DNA of 64,000 nt from Paracoccaceae bacterium (GTDB lineage: Bacteria > Pseudomonadota > Alphaproteobacteria > Rhodobacterales > Rhodobacteraceae). Positions 1 to 8,500 of the stretch are shown piece by piece. A program made the position numbers and the translations under genes. Every line of letters starts with the position of its first letter. The first letter of the stretch is position 1. The notes under the pieces are model-generated. The model searched no databases, was not told where the DNA came from, and was given only the letters and a program-made list of their open reading frames with translations. The stretch is from contig JACVZW010000058.1 of assembly GCA_014654775.1 (NCBI GenBank), forward strand, positions 62,001-126,000. Direction: 5' to 3'.

Positions 1-990
1 CCCTCCGGCTGCGGCAAGACCACCACGCTGCGCATGATCGCGGGTCTCGAACTCCCCACCTCGGGCCAGATTCTGATCGACGGCGAAGATGTCAGCCAGC
101 GCCCCGCCTCGCAGCGCGACATCGCCATGGTCTTCCAGATGTTCGCCCTCTATCCGCATATGAACGTGCGGAAAAACATCGCCTATCCCCTCGTCAGCCA
201 AGGCGTTGCGCGGGACGAGGTGAAGCGGCGCGTCGAAGAAGTCGCCCGCATCCTGCGCATCGAACATCTGCTCGACAAAGGGGTCGGCGGCCTCTCGGGC
301 GGCGACCGTCAGCGCGTAGCACTGGGTCGCGCCATCGTCCGCCGCCCCAAGGCCTTCATGATGGACGAACCCTTGGGCGCGCTCGACGCCGAATTCCGCG
401 AGTTGATGGCCGAAGAGCTTCGCGCGCTCCACGACCGCATGGGGGCCACCACCGTCTATGTCACCCATGACCAGCTAGAGGCGATGCAGATGGGCGACAA
501 GATCGTGGTGATGAACCATGGCGTGGTGGAACAGTTCGGCACGCCGCAGGACATCTACGATCACCCCGCCACCCTCTTCGTGGCCGATTTCATCGGCAGC
601 CCCGCGATGAACTTCCTGCGCTTTGACGGGTCCTTCCGCGCGGGCGACACCTCCGTGTCGCTGGACGGCATCGCCATCGCCACCCCCGAACTCATGGCCG
701 AGGCCGCGCCGCGCCCTCTGGTGCTGGGCGTGCGCCCCGAACATGTGACGCTCTCGGACGCAAGTCCCTATCGCGCCCGGGTGGAGGCGACGGAATATCT
801 CGGCACCACCCAGATCGTGACGCTCTCCACCGCGCATGGTTCCGTTAAGGCCCGCATCCCCTCCGGCCATGTCGCCAGACCCGGCGAAACCGTGGGCCTG
901 TCCTTCACATCGCGCAGCCTGTCGCTCTTCGATGCCGCCACGGGCCGCGCCTTCCGCACGGCCACCAATGCGGGGGTGCATCATGGCTGA
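1..990 (+). CDS. ABC importer ATPase (GlpS/UgpC-type), 5' end missing
   Basis: This is the ATP-hydrolysing subunit of a sugar or sugar-alcohol ABC importer, acting on the inner face of the membrane. The reading frame is open from base 1 and begins inside the Walker A loop (PSGCGKTTT), so about 35-40 N-terminal residues lie outside the window. A Q-loop (VFQMF), a variant signature LSGGD, Walker B (FMMDEP), D-loop (GALD) and H-loop (VTHDQ) follow, then a C-terminal TOBE-type regulatory part. Its last 8 bases overlap a second ATPase gene. Two adjacent, different ATPases are known from the rhizobial glycerol importer GlpSTPQV, and the dihydroxyacetone-kinase-type gene downstream fits a polyol or ketose substrate. 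The substrate is inferred; the fold is certain. Confidence 0.93.
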   Translation, partial: PSGCGKTTTLRMIAGLELPTSGQILIDGEDVSQRPASQRDIAMVFQMFALYPHMNVRKNIAYPLVSQGVARDEVKRRVEEVARILRIEHLLDKGVGGLSGGDRQRVALGRAIVRRPKAFMMDEPLGALDAEFRELMAEELRALHDRMGATTVYVTHDQLEAMQMGDKIVVMNHGVVEQFGTPQDIYDHPATLFVADFIGSPAMNFLRFDGSFRAGDTSVSLDGIAIATPELMAEAAPRPLVLGVRPEHVTLSDASPYRARVEATEYLGTTQIVTLSTAHGSVKARIPSGHVARPGETVGLSFTSRSLSLFDAATGRAFRTATNAGVHHG

Positions 991-1975
991 CGTCGTCCTC
1001 TCCGGCCTGACCAAGTCCTTCGGCACCACCCGCGCGCTCTCGGACATGACGATGACCATCGCAGATGGGTCCTTCGTCGTCCTCCTTGGCCCCACCGGGG
1101 CGGGCAAGACCACCACGCTCCGCCTCATCGCGGGTCTGGACCGCCCCGATGCCGGCGACATCAGCATCGACGGCCGCTCCGTCCTGTCCGACACGCCCGC
1201 GCAGCGCGACGTGGCGATGGTCTTCCAGCAATACTCGCTCTACCCCCATCTCACGGTGCGCGAGAACCTTGCCTTCCCCCTCCGTTCGCCCGTCCTCAAC
1301 TGGTCGGAACCCGACATCGCCCGCAAGATCGGCGAAGTGGCCGAGGTGCTGCGCATCTCCCACAAGCTCGACAACAAGGCGACGCAGCTTTCGGGCGGCG
1401 AGATGCAGCGCGTCTCCATCGGCCGCGCCCTCGTCCGCAGCCCGCGCATCTACCTGATGGATGAGCCGCTCTCCTCGCTCGACGCCAAACTCCGCGCCGA
1501 CCTGCGGATCGAACTCAAGCGCATCCATGCCGAACTCGGCGCGACCTTCCTCTACGTCACCCATGACCAGATCGAGGCGATGACCATGGCCTCCCATGTC
1601 GGTGTGCTGGATCAGGGCAGGCTCGTGCAATTCGGCACCCCCCGCGACATCTACGAAAACCCCGTCAGCACCTATGTCGCCAGCCGCCTCGGCCAGCCCC
1701 GCATCAACCTCCTGCCCGCCGATGCCTTCGGCAAGGCCCCGGCGGGCGCAGTCCAGATCGGTCTGCGCCCCGAACATGTGATCCTCGGCGAAGGCCAGCC
1801 CGCCACCGTCCGGCGGGTGGAACATCTGGGCGACCAGACCCGCCTCCACCTGACCATGGGCGTGCATGAGATCGTCACGCTGGCCGATCCCCACACCACC
1901 CTCGCCCCCGGCGATGCCGTGGCCATCCGCCCCGAAACCCCGCTCTGGTTCGATGCCAGCGGCAACCGCATCTGA
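983..1975 (+). CDS. Second ABC importer ATPase (GlpT/UgpC-type)
   Basis: A 330-residue ATPase, probably the partner of the upstream ATPase in one heteromeric importer. Walker A is GPTGAGKT (residues 36-43), the signature is LSGGE (136-140) and Walker B is IYLMDE (156-161). The H-loop is YVTHDQ, and a TOBE-like domain follows from about residue 235. The start is the ATG inside ATGGCTGA, which overlaps the stop of the first ATPase; a longer frame reaching back to 836 lies wholly over that gene and is unlikely. The downstream kinase begins 16 bases after the stop, so the three genes form one transcription unit. Permeases and binding protein are expected upstream of the window. Confidence 0.93.
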   Translation: MADVVLSGLTKSFGTTRALSDMTMTIADGSFVVLLGPTGAGKTTTLRLIAGLDRPDAGDISIDGRSVLSDTPAQRDVAMVFQQYSLYPHLTVRENLAFPLRSPVLNWSEPDIARKIGEVAEVLRISHKLDNKATQLSGGEMQRVSIGRALVRSPRIYLMDEPLSSLDAKLRADLRIELKRIHAELGATFLYVTHDQIEAMTMASHVGVLDQGRLVQFGTPRDIYENPVSTYVASRLGQPRINLLPADAFGKAPAGAVQIGLRPEHVILGEGQPATVRRVEHLGDQTRLHLTMGVHEIVTLADPHTTLAPGDAVAIRPETPLWFDASGNRI

Positions 1976-1990
1976 TGGAAGGAGACCGCG

Positions 1991-3613
1991 ATGAAGCAGT
2001 TCATGAACAGCAAGGAAACGCTGGTCACCGAGGCGCTGGATGGCCTGATCCGCGCCTCCAACGGGCGGTTGGCGCGTCTCGACGGCTATCCCCATATCAA
2101 GGTCGCCGTCCGCGCCGACTGGGACCGCACCAAGGTCGCGCTCGTCTCCGGCGGCGGGTCGGGCCATGAACCCAGCCATGCGGGCTTCGTGGGGCAGGGG
2201 ATGTTGACCGCCGCCGTCTGCGGCGATGTCTTCGCCTCGCCTTCGGTGGATGCCGTCCTCGCGGGCATCCTTGCCGTCACCGGCAAGGCGGGCTGCCTCC
2301 TGATCGTGAAAAACTACACCGGTGACCGCCTCAACTTCGGCCTCGCCGCCGAACGCGCCCGCGCTTTCGGCCTCAAGGTCTCCATGGTGATCGTCGATGA
2401 CGACGTGGCGCTGCCCGATCTGCCGCAGGCGCGCGGCGTGGCCGGAACCCTTTTCGTGCACAAGATCGCCGGTGCCATGGCCGAGGCCGGGGCCGATCTC
2501 GACACCATCACCGCCGCCGCCCATCGCATCATCGACGGGGCCATCTCCATCGGCATGTCGCTCGACACCTGCACCGTGCCGGGATCGCCCAAGGAAAACC
2601 GTATCCGCGCGGGCAAGGCCGAACTCGGCCTCGGCATTCACGGCGAGGCGGGGGTGGAGCAGGTGGATTTCTCCGGTGCCCGCGCCGCCATGGCCATGGT
2701 GGTGGATCGCCTGCTGCCGCATGTCGGGCAGGGGGACCACGCCGCCCTCCTGAACAATCTTGGTGCCACCACGCCCCTAGAGATGTCGGTGCTGGCCGAA
2801 GAACTCGCCCGTTCCCCCTTGGGCGCAAAGGTCAAATGGCTGATCGGTCCCGCGCCGCTGATGACGTCGCTCGACATGCACGGCTTTTCCGTCTCGCTCC
2901 TCCCCGTCACGGAGGAAGAGGTCGCGCATCTCGCCGCCCCCGTCGCGCCCCCGGCATGGCCCGGCCTTTCGACGCTGGCCCCTGTGGCGCTGCGGCCCTT
3001 GCCAGATGGCCTCGCGCCCATTCAGCCCGTGCCTTCCGCCCATTCCGGCCACCGCGCGCTGCTCGACCGCTGCTGCGCCGCGCTGATCGCCTGCGAAAGG
3101 GACCTCAACGCACTGGATGCCAAGTCGGGCGATGGCGATACCGGCTCCACCCTCGCCGGGGCCGCCCGCGCCCTGCAATCGGCGCTGGACCGTCTGCCCT
3201 TGGCCGATGCGACGCAGCTTTACCGCGCCATCGGGGTGGAACTGTCGCAGACGATGGGCGGCTCCTCGGGCGTGCTGCTCGCCATCTTCTTTGCCGCAGC
3301 AGGTGATGCCTCGGCCAGTGGCCGCGACTGGATCGGTGCGCTCTCGGCGGGTCTCGACCGGGTGATGCAAGTGGGGGGGGCCGCCCCCGGCCACCGCACC
3401 ATGATCGACGCGCTGGCCCCGGCTTTGGCCGCCCTGCCATATGGCATCGCCGCCGCCGCTGCCGCTGCCCGTGCGGGCGCCGATGCCACGGCGGGCATGA
3501 CCCGCGCCAAGGCAGGCCGCGCCTCTTACCTCACTGCCGACAAGCTTGCCGGGTTCAACGACCCCGGCGCCGAAGGCGTGGCGCGGCTTTTCGAGACGTT
3601 GGCCAACGTTTGA
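1991..3613 (+). CDS. Dihydroxyacetone kinase, DhaK-DhaL fusion (possibly an erythrulose kinase)
   Basis: A single-chain ATP-dependent ketose kinase of 540 residues, near the length of the Citrobacter-type enzyme. The DhaK domain (about 1-330) has GGGSGHEPSHAG (residues 54-65), and H217 in GIHGE matches the histidine that covalently binds the ketose. The DhaL domain (about 350-540) has DAKSGDGD (376-383), whose three aspartates bind Mg-ATP, and TMGGSSG further on. It would phosphorylate dihydroxyacetone or a related ketose such as erythrulose in the cytoplasm. It lies 15 bases after the two-ATPase importer genes. Members of this family act as L-erythrulose kinases in tetritol and apiose breakdown, and probable apiose genes lie 2 kb away, so the substrate is open. 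Confidence 0.9.
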   Translation: MKQFMNSKETLVTEALDGLIRASNGRLARLDGYPHIKVAVRADWDRTKVALVSGGGSGHEPSHAGFVGQGMLTAAVCGDVFASPSVDAVLAGILAVTGKAGCLLIVKNYTGDRLNFGLAAERARAFGLKVSMVIVDDDVALPDLPQARGVAGTLFVHKIAGAMAEAGADLDTITAAAHRIIDGAISIGMSLDTCTVPGSPKENRIRAGKAELGLGIHGEAGVEQVDFSGARAAMAMVVDRLLPHVGQGDHAALLNNLGATTPLEMSVLAEELARSPLGAKVKWLIGPAPLMTSLDMHGFSVSLLPVTEEEVAHLAAPVAPPAWPGLSTLAPVALRPLPDGLAPIQPVPSAHSGHRALLDRCCAALIACERDLNALDAKSGDGDTGSTLAGAARALQSALDRLPLADATQLYRAIGVELSQTMGGSSGVLLAIFFAAAGDASASGRDWIGALSAGLDRVMQVGGAAPGHRTMIDALAPALAALPYGIAAAAAAARAGADATAGMTRAKAGRASYLTADKLAGFNDPGAEGVARLFETLANV

Positions 3614-3624
3614 TCCCGCACAGT

Positions 3625-3645
3625 CCCTTGCCCTGATCGGCAGGG
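3625..3645 (+). terminator. Weak hairpin after the ketose kinase gene
   Basis: CCCT-t-GCC (3625-3632) pairs with GGCAGGG (3639-3645) across a six-base loop, starting 12 bases after the kinase stop codon. No T-run follows, so intrinsic termination is only possible. The remaining bases up to 3789 are C-rich and show no gene or clear promoter. Confidence 0.25.
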
Positions 3646-3789
3646 GGCCGGGCGTAGGGCCATAGGGTGCGGGGTCCACCCCACCACGCTGCGCTGCCCG
3701 CGCGTGGCCGCCGCCGCAGGATGTGCGATACAGCACACCGCCCCCCGCGCGCCCCTTCCATCCCCGCCCATCCTGCCTATCTTCCCCTC

Positions 3790-4707
3790 ATGCCCGTCGA
3801 TCCCGCCACGATCTGCGTCCTTGCCAATCCCGGCGCGGGTCTCGCCAGCCGGGATGGCAGCGCGCTTGCCAACGCGATGGCTGTCTTTGGCCCCAACGTC
3901 CCCCTCCGCCGCCTGACGGATGGTGAATCCTTCGAACATGCCGTGGAACAGGCCCTCGCCGATGGCTACACCACACTTGTCGCCGCCGGGGGCGATGGCA
4001 CCGTCACCGCCATTGCCCATGCGCTGACAGACCGCGCGGCCTCCCTCGGCATTCTGCCCTTGGGCACCTTCAACTTCGTTTCCCGCGGCCTCGGCCTGCC
4101 CGAAGACCCCGCCGCTGCCGCCCGCGCCATCCTCGCAGGCCACCCGCACCGCATCTCGGTCGGCGCGGTCAATGGTCAGGTCTTTCTCAACAACGTCTCC
4201 ATCGGCCTCTATCCCCGCATCCTTCAGGAACGCGAGGCCGCCTATGCCCGCTACGGCCGCTTTCGCTTGCTGGCCTACTGGACCGTCCTCGTCACCCTGA
4301 TCCGCGCCCAACGCGCCCCCGCCCTCACGATCGAGACGGAACACGGCACCCGCACCCTGCGCACCCCCCTCGTCTTCATCGCCCGCTCGGCCTATCAACT
4401 CGGCCGCTTCGGCCTTTCGGCGCAAGAGATCATCTCGGACGACCGCTTCGCCGTCTTCGTGGCGCTCCGCGAAAGCCGCTGGCACTTGATCAAGCTCGCC
4501 CTTCACCTCGCCACCCGCCGCCTCGTCCCCGGCACGGATGTCGAACTCTTCTCCGCCCGCCGCCTGACGATCCGCACCCCCCGCCGCCGCCCCAAAGTGG
4601 CCTTCGACGGTGAGAAACGCCGCATGCTCGCCCCCCTTACCTTCGAGATCCGCGACGACGCCCTCTCCATCATCATCCCCGATGCAGCCGACAAGACCGG
4701 CGCATGA
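3790..4707 (+). CDS. Diacylglycerol-kinase-family lipid kinase
   Basis: A 305-residue soluble protein with the DAGK catalytic fold, which is shared with sphingosine and diacylglycerol kinases and with the YegS group. The nucleotide loop is GGDGTV (residues 67-72), preceded by the N-terminal LANPGAG motif (11-17) and followed by LPLGTFNF (89-96). The start ATG at 3790 is chosen because the family pattern begins within ten residues; no good ribosome site is visible, and an upstream in-frame ATG at 3667 would add an Arg/Pro-rich stretch unlike the family. The stop overlaps the next start as ATGA, coupling it to a metallophosphoesterase. The lipid substrate cannot be told from sequence. Confidence 0.85.
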   Translation: MPVDPATICVLANPGAGLASRDGSALANAMAVFGPNVPLRRLTDGESFEHAVEQALADGYTTLVAAGGDGTVTAIAHALTDRAASLGILPLGTFNFVSRGLGLPEDPAAAARAILAGHPHRISVGAVNGQVFLNNVSIGLYPRILQEREAAYARYGRFRLLAYWTVLVTLIRAQRAPALTIETEHGTRTLRTPLVFIARSAYQLGRFGLSAQEIISDDRFAVFVALRESRWHLIKLALHLATRRLVPGTDVELFSARRLTIRTPRRRPKVAFDGEKRRMLAPLTFEIRDDALSIIIPDAADKTGA

Positions 4708-5480
4708 CCCGTATCGCCCATCTCTCCGATCCCCATTTCGGGACCGAACAGCCGGGTCTGCCCGAGGCACTGGCCCACCACCTCGCCACTCTCTCCCCCG
4801 ACCTCATCCTGATCTCCGGCGACCTCACCCAACGCGCGCTGCCCGCGCAATACGCCACCGCCGCCCGCTTCCTCGCCACCCTCCCGGCGCCCACGCTCCT
4901 CATCCCCGGCAACCATGACGCGCCGCTCTGGAACCTGCCGCTCCGCCTGATGAACCCGTGGCGCGACTGGCATCGCGGCCTGGCCCACCCGCTTGAGGGG
5001 GAATGGCAGACCGACACCACCCTCCTCATTGCCCTGAACTCCGCCAATCCCCGCGTCTGGAAGGACGGCCGCCTTACCCGCGCGCAGCTTGACCACATCA
5101 CCGCCCGCTGTGCCGCCGCAGGCCCCCGCCGCCGCCTCGTCGCCCTCCACCACCCGCCCGCGCCGCCACCGGGCGAGCCCCCCTCGCTCGACCACGCCGC
5201 CGACACCATCGCCACGCTGCAACGGGCGGGGGTGGAGATGGTGCTGTCCGGCCATCTCCACTTCACCCATGTCGCGCCGCTGACCGATGCCCCCGGCATC
5301 CTCGCCCTGCAGGCGGGCACCTGCCTCTCCACCCGCATCCGGGGCGACGGCAACGCCTTCACCCTGATCGACCTGACCGACACAGGCGCCGCCATCGCCC
5401 ATCACCGGGCGGGCACTGATGGCCGCTTCCACCCCGACGCCACCGTCACTTGGCAGAAAACCCCCCAAGGCTGGCGCTAA
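4704..5480 (+). CDS. Calcineurin-like metallophosphoesterase
   Basis: A 258-residue phosphohydrolase with all five metal-binding blocks of the family: DPH (D9, H11), GDLTQR (D40), GNHD (N70, H71), a later LHHPP and SGHLHF. This is the layout of CpdA-type 3',5'-cyclic-nucleotide phosphodiesterases and related small phosphoesterases. It is translationally coupled (ATGA) to the DAGK-like gene, so the pair may add and remove phosphate on related lipid or nucleotide substrates; that is inference. Its last 4 bases overlap the end of the convergent oxidoreductase gene. Codons end strongly in C, like the other genes in the first 5 kb. Confidence 0.88.
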   Translation: MTRIAHLSDPHFGTEQPGLPEALAHHLATLSPDLILISGDLTQRALPAQYATAARFLATLPAPTLLIPGNHDAPLWNLPLRLMNPWRDWHRGLAHPLEGEWQTDTTLLIALNSANPRVWKDGRLTRAQLDHITARCAAAGPRRRLVALHHPPAPPPGEPPSLDHAADTIATLQRAGVEMVLSGHLHFTHVAPLTDAPGILALQAGTCLSTRIRGDGNAFTLIDLTDTGAAIAHHRAGTDGRFHPDATVTWQKTPQGWR

Positions 5481-6493
5481 AGCGTCACCACCATTCCCTC
5501 ATCCGCCGCCCGGATCGCCGCCAGCACCATGGCCAGCGTGCCAAGGTTGTGCGCCCCCGAAGGCTCCATCCCCCCACGCCCCTCCAGCGCCGCCACGGCC
5601 TGCCGCTGAAACTCCAGCACCGACTCCTGGATCAGGTGCCAGGGCCGCGCGCCCCAGACGGGGCAATCTGGCTCCACCCCCCGCTCCTCCACCGCGCCGC
5701 CGCGATGCAGCCGCAGGCGGAACCCTTCCACCACCTCCACGGTCCCCGTATCCCCTTCCACCACCAACAGGCTCTGCGGAAAGGGGTCCGGCGACAGCTG
5801 CGAATAAAAGGAGCATTCGACCGAACTCACCACCCCCGACCTGTGCCGCAGCAGCGCCTGAAAGGCATCAAACCCCGCCACGCGCGGATTGCGCCGCTGC
5901 ACCTCGCAGGACAGACGCTCCACATCCCCCATCAGATGCCGCACCATGTCAAAGAGATGCAGCCCGATATCCGTCAGCGCCAGATCGCGCACCTCGGCCA
6001 GATAGGGCTGGTTGGCATAGATGTCAGTGCCGTGCCGAAACGACAGCCGCAGCCAGCGCGGCACCCCGATCGCCCCCGCATCCAGCAGGGCCTTCACCTC
6101 GCGGATGGGCCGCTGCCAGCGGAAGTTCTCATGCACCGCCAGCATCGCGCCCGTGGCCGCACAGGCCGCCACCATCGCCCGCGCATCCTCCATCGTCTCG
6201 GCAAAGGGCTTCTGGCAGATCACCAGCCGCGCATGCCGCGCCGCCATCTCCACCAGTGCGCGATGCGACTCCACCGTCGTGGCGATATCCACGAAATCCG
6301 GGCGCAGCGCGGCCAGCACGGCCTCCGCATCTACACCCCAGCGCGGGATGCCGAAATCGCGCGCGTAAGCCTCGGCCTTTGCCGCATCCCGGTCGCAGAC
6401 CGCCACGATCTCCACCCCCGGGATCTCATCCCAAGCCGCCATGTGGTTCCTCGCAAAGAACCCGCAGCCGATCAGCACCCCGCGAAACGCCAT
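5477..6493 (-). CDS. apsD: Gfo/Idh/MocA oxidoreductase, probable D-apiose dehydrogenase
   Basis: A 338-residue NAD(P)-dependent sugar dehydrogenase. The Rossmann segment starts with LIGCGFFARNH (residues 7-17), and the family catalytic lysine sits in CQKPF near residue 94. The substrate-domain signature HLFDMVRHL follows near 190. The pattern GCGFFA...NHFR-like HENFRWQ...SHR resembles D-apiose dehydrogenases described with the apionate pathway, and the next gene upstream resembles D-apionate lactonase, which acts on the product of that oxidation. Both are on the minus strand, separated by a 98-base gap with a strong hairpin. The specific activity is inferred from context and recalled family resemblance. 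Confidence 0.68.
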   Translation of the reverse strand: MAFRGVLIGCGFFARNHMAAWDEIPGVEIVAVCDRDAAKAEAYARDFGIPRWGVDAEAVLAALRPDFVDIATTVESHRALVEMAARHARLVICQKPFAETMEDARAMVAACAATGAMLAVHENFRWQRPIREVKALLDAGAIGVPRWLRLSFRHGTDIYANQPYLAEVRDLALTDIGLHLFDMVRHLMGDVERLSCEVQRRNPRVAGFDAFQALLRHRSGVVSSVECSFYSQLSPDPFPQSLLVVEGDTGTVEVVEGFRLRLHRGGAVEERGVEPDCPVWGARPWHLIQESVLEFQRQAVAALEGRGGMEPSGAHNLGTLAMVLAAIRAADEGMVVTL

Positions 6494-6523
6494 GCCCCGT
6501 CCCCCTGTTCCCTCTCCGCGCCG

Positions 6524-6559
6524 GGGCGGTCAGGTCGGCCAAAGGCCGGCTGACCGCCC
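6524..6559 (-). other. Strong hairpin between lactonase and dehydrogenase genes
   Basis: A ten-base arm GGGCGGTCAG (6524-6533) pairs perfectly with CTGACCGCCC (6550-6559). An inner five-pair stem CGGCC/GGCCG closes on an AAA loop. It lies between two minus-strand genes. No T-run follows on either strand, so it is more likely an mRNA-stabilising or processing structure, or an attenuator, than a classical terminator. Confidence 0.55.
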
Positions 6560-6591
6560 GTTCCGGTCACGGTCTGCACCTGTCCGACCGT

Positions 6592-8241
6592 TCACATATC
6601 ATCGACGATCACCACGCTGGCCGGGGCCAGCATCCCCCCGCCAAAGGGTGTCTCCCGCGCCTCCAGCGTCGCATTGGCGATCAGCCGGCCCTTGGCCGAC
6701 CTGATCGCCACCACGGGGCCGATCTCCACCTCGACGGTTTCGCCCGCTCGCGCCGCCGCCCAAGCCATCACCCGCGCCAGATCTCCCCGCGCGCCCAAAG
6801 GCCCGTCCGCCATCGCCAAGGCCAGCGAGGCCACCCCCTCCACCGCCGCCCCCGCCAGAACGCCCACCGCGAAGGCGGCATCGAAGCCCGTCCCCTGTCG
6901 CGGATCGTCCTGCACCATGGCCAGCCGCTCTCGCCCCGGATTGGGCAGGCAGGCCGCCGCATAGGGGTTGGACCGCATCCCGATGCTGAACAGGCCCAGA
7001 TGCAGCGGCTTCTCCCCCGCCAAGGCGCGGCCCGAGGCGAAAATCTCCGGCAGCGCCTCCAACGTTTCCAACACGCTCAGGTCATCGGCGGCATGCACGA
7101 TGGCCGTGCCGCCCCAGGTGACGTAATCCACGCGGCCCGGGTCCGGGCGGCAGCGGTTGAACTCGGTGAAATTGGTCAGCGTGCCGCCCCCCACCGCCGC
7201 CCCCGGAAAGGCCGCCCGCAAGGGCGCGATCAGGTCCATCGGGCGCGGGCCATCGGGCCAAGGCCCCTCTGGCTGGTGGCTTTTCAGATAGGGCGCGGGC
7301 AGGGCCATCACTCGCGCGGGCCGGATCCCCACCGCTGCCAGCCGCGCGGCAAGCCCGCGCAGCGCCGCCTCCGGATCGGACCCGTCGGCCAGCACGATCT
7401 CCAGCGCATCGCCCATGCTTGCGCCGAAGCCCGCCAGCACGGCATCCGACGCATCCGCCTCCACCCGGATCAGGCGCGGCAGATCGGGCAGCGCGGGATG
7501 CCGGGGCAGGGCGGTCAGGCCCGGCTCCACCGCCATCTCCACCCTTGGCAGGCGGGCGCGGCGCGCAGCGACCCGCGCCGCCACCCTCTTGGCCCGCCCC
7601 GACAGCGTGATCTCAACCACTTGGCCCACTGGGGCATCCGGCCCCAGCGCAAAGGGCAAGGGCAGGCGCAGCGGGCGGCAATAGGTCTTGAAGCTCGCAT
7701 CCGACCAGTTGCGCTGATCCTCCATCTCGAAGACCTCGCCCTGCATCGCGATCTCGACCGCGATCCCCTCCACCTCATGCGCCAGACCCGCGATGTCGAA
7801 GACCGGCTGGCTGGGCGAGATCAGCGCAGGCCAGACCGTCGCCTCCTCCGACCCGTCGGCATGGCGCACCTGCAAAGGCGCGCCCGACACGCCGCGCAGA
7901 GGATGCAGCAGGGTGAACCCCGCCCGGTTCACCGCCAAATCGGCAGGCGCCTCAAGCGCTAGCTCGGCCCGCAGCCGCGCCGCGCCGCTTTCCACCGTGA
8001 CCTCCGCCCGGAACGCGCCGGTGAAGGCGACACCCCGCCCCGCGAAACGATGCAGATAGACGATGCGCCCCGGCATCTCTTCCAGCCGTTCCTCCAGCGT
8101 GTTGGTCGGATGGGTGCCCCAGTTCGCATCGCGTACGGGGTAGGATAGGCGGCGCAGCACCTCCACCCCGTCGAAGGTGACCCCCCTCAGATCGCCGTCC
8201 AGCAGCGAAAGCCGGACCGGCCCCAACGTGACGCTGCGCAT
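6592..8241 (-). CDS. apnL: Probable D-apionate lactonase family protein
   Basis: A 549-residue cytoplasmic protein. I recognise a pattern shared with D-apionate lactonases: an N-terminal GDLRGVTFDGVEVLRR, then RDANWGT, ALISPSQPVFDI, and the block MEDQRNWSDASFKTY near residue 240. The enzyme would open the lactone made when D-apiose is oxidised. The start at 8241 is preferred over an ATG at 8262 because GGAGG lies about 7 bases before it. The probable D-apiose dehydrogenase follows downstream on the same strand. Upstream are two copies of a dispersed repeat. The rest of an apionate pathway (isomerase, decarboxylase) is not in the window, so the assignment rests on motif recall. Confidence 0.6.
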   Translation of the reverse strand: MRSVTLGPVRLSLLDGDLRGVTFDGVEVLRRLSYPVRDANWGTHPTNTLEERLEEMPGRIVYLHRFAGRGVAFTGAFRAEVTVESGAARLRAELALEAPADLAVNRAGFTLLHPLRGVSGAPLQVRHADGSEEATVWPALISPSQPVFDIAGLAHEVEGIAVEIAMQGEVFEMEDQRNWSDASFKTYCRPLRLPLPFALGPDAPVGQVVEITLSGRAKRVAARVAARRARLPRVEMAVEPGLTALPRHPALPDLPRLIRVEADASDAVLAGFGASMGDALEIVLADGSDPEAALRGLAARLAAVGIRPARVMALPAPYLKSHQPEGPWPDGPRPMDLIAPLRAAFPGAAVGGGTLTNFTEFNRCRPDPGRVDYVTWGGTAIVHAADDLSVLETLEALPEIFASGRALAGEKPLHLGLFSIGMRSNPYAAACLPNPGRERLAMVQDDPRQGTGFDAAFAVGVLAGAAVEGVASLALAMADGPLGARGDLARVMAWAAARAGETVEVEIGPVVAIRSAKGRLIANATLEARETPFGGGMLAPASVVIVDDM

Positions 8242-8310
8242 CGGTCCCCCTCCATCGTGCACCCCAACTCATTATACCAGTTGCGCTTGCCCTCTCAAGC
8301 TATTGCCGAA

Positions 8311-8383
8311 CCCTTGCGGCAGCGTGCGCTGCGTGCCCACAGTTTGCTGCACAGAATGCGGCACAACATCCGGCACAGCCGTT
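8311..8383 (-). repeat. Dispersed TGTG-phased repeat, copy 1
   Basis: A 73-base sequence matching copy 2 (8428-8500) at 67 of 73 positions, with further copies at 23839-23894 and 52588-52643. Read on the minus strand it contains 12-base units beginning TGTG, such as TGTGCCGCATTC, and ends in TGTGGGCAC. GTGCC and GGCAC can pair to close a hairpin. It lies between the phosphatase and lactonase genes and holds no convincing gene. Confidence 0.85.
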
Positions 8384-8427
8384 GTGCCACCGTCGCCCCG
8401 TCCCGTCCGGGTGCAGTCCTTGCACAA

Positions 8428-8500
8428 CCCTTGCGGCAGCGTGCGCTCCGTGCCCACAGTTTGCTGCACAGAATGCGGCACAAAACAGGGCACAGTCGTT
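8428..8500 (-). repeat. Dispersed TGTG-phased repeat, copy 2
   Basis: The second 73-base copy, 44 bases from copy 1 and directly repeated with it. Its right end runs into the stop codon (TAA, 8499-8501) of the histidine phosphatase gene, so it would lie at the 3' end of that operon's mRNA. A 49-base core is identical to copy 4, which sits just after hutC in the same orientation relative to its gene. Confidence 0.85.

Noticed and set aside
905-2740. 611-codon open frame on the minus strand
   Set aside because: Antisense shadow of the second ATPase and the ketose kinase, with a Gly/Asp/His-rich product lacking motifs.
5419-7962. 847-codon open frame on the plus strand
   Set aside because: It runs antisense over the probable apiose dehydrogenase and lactonase genes. 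Its product is Pro/Arg/His-rich with no recognisable domain, as expected from the complement of GC-rich genes.
8311-8500. Possible CRISPR array
   Set aside because: Only two long, imperfect direct repeats with one 44-base gap; no further units, no cas genes, and further copies lie singly far away.
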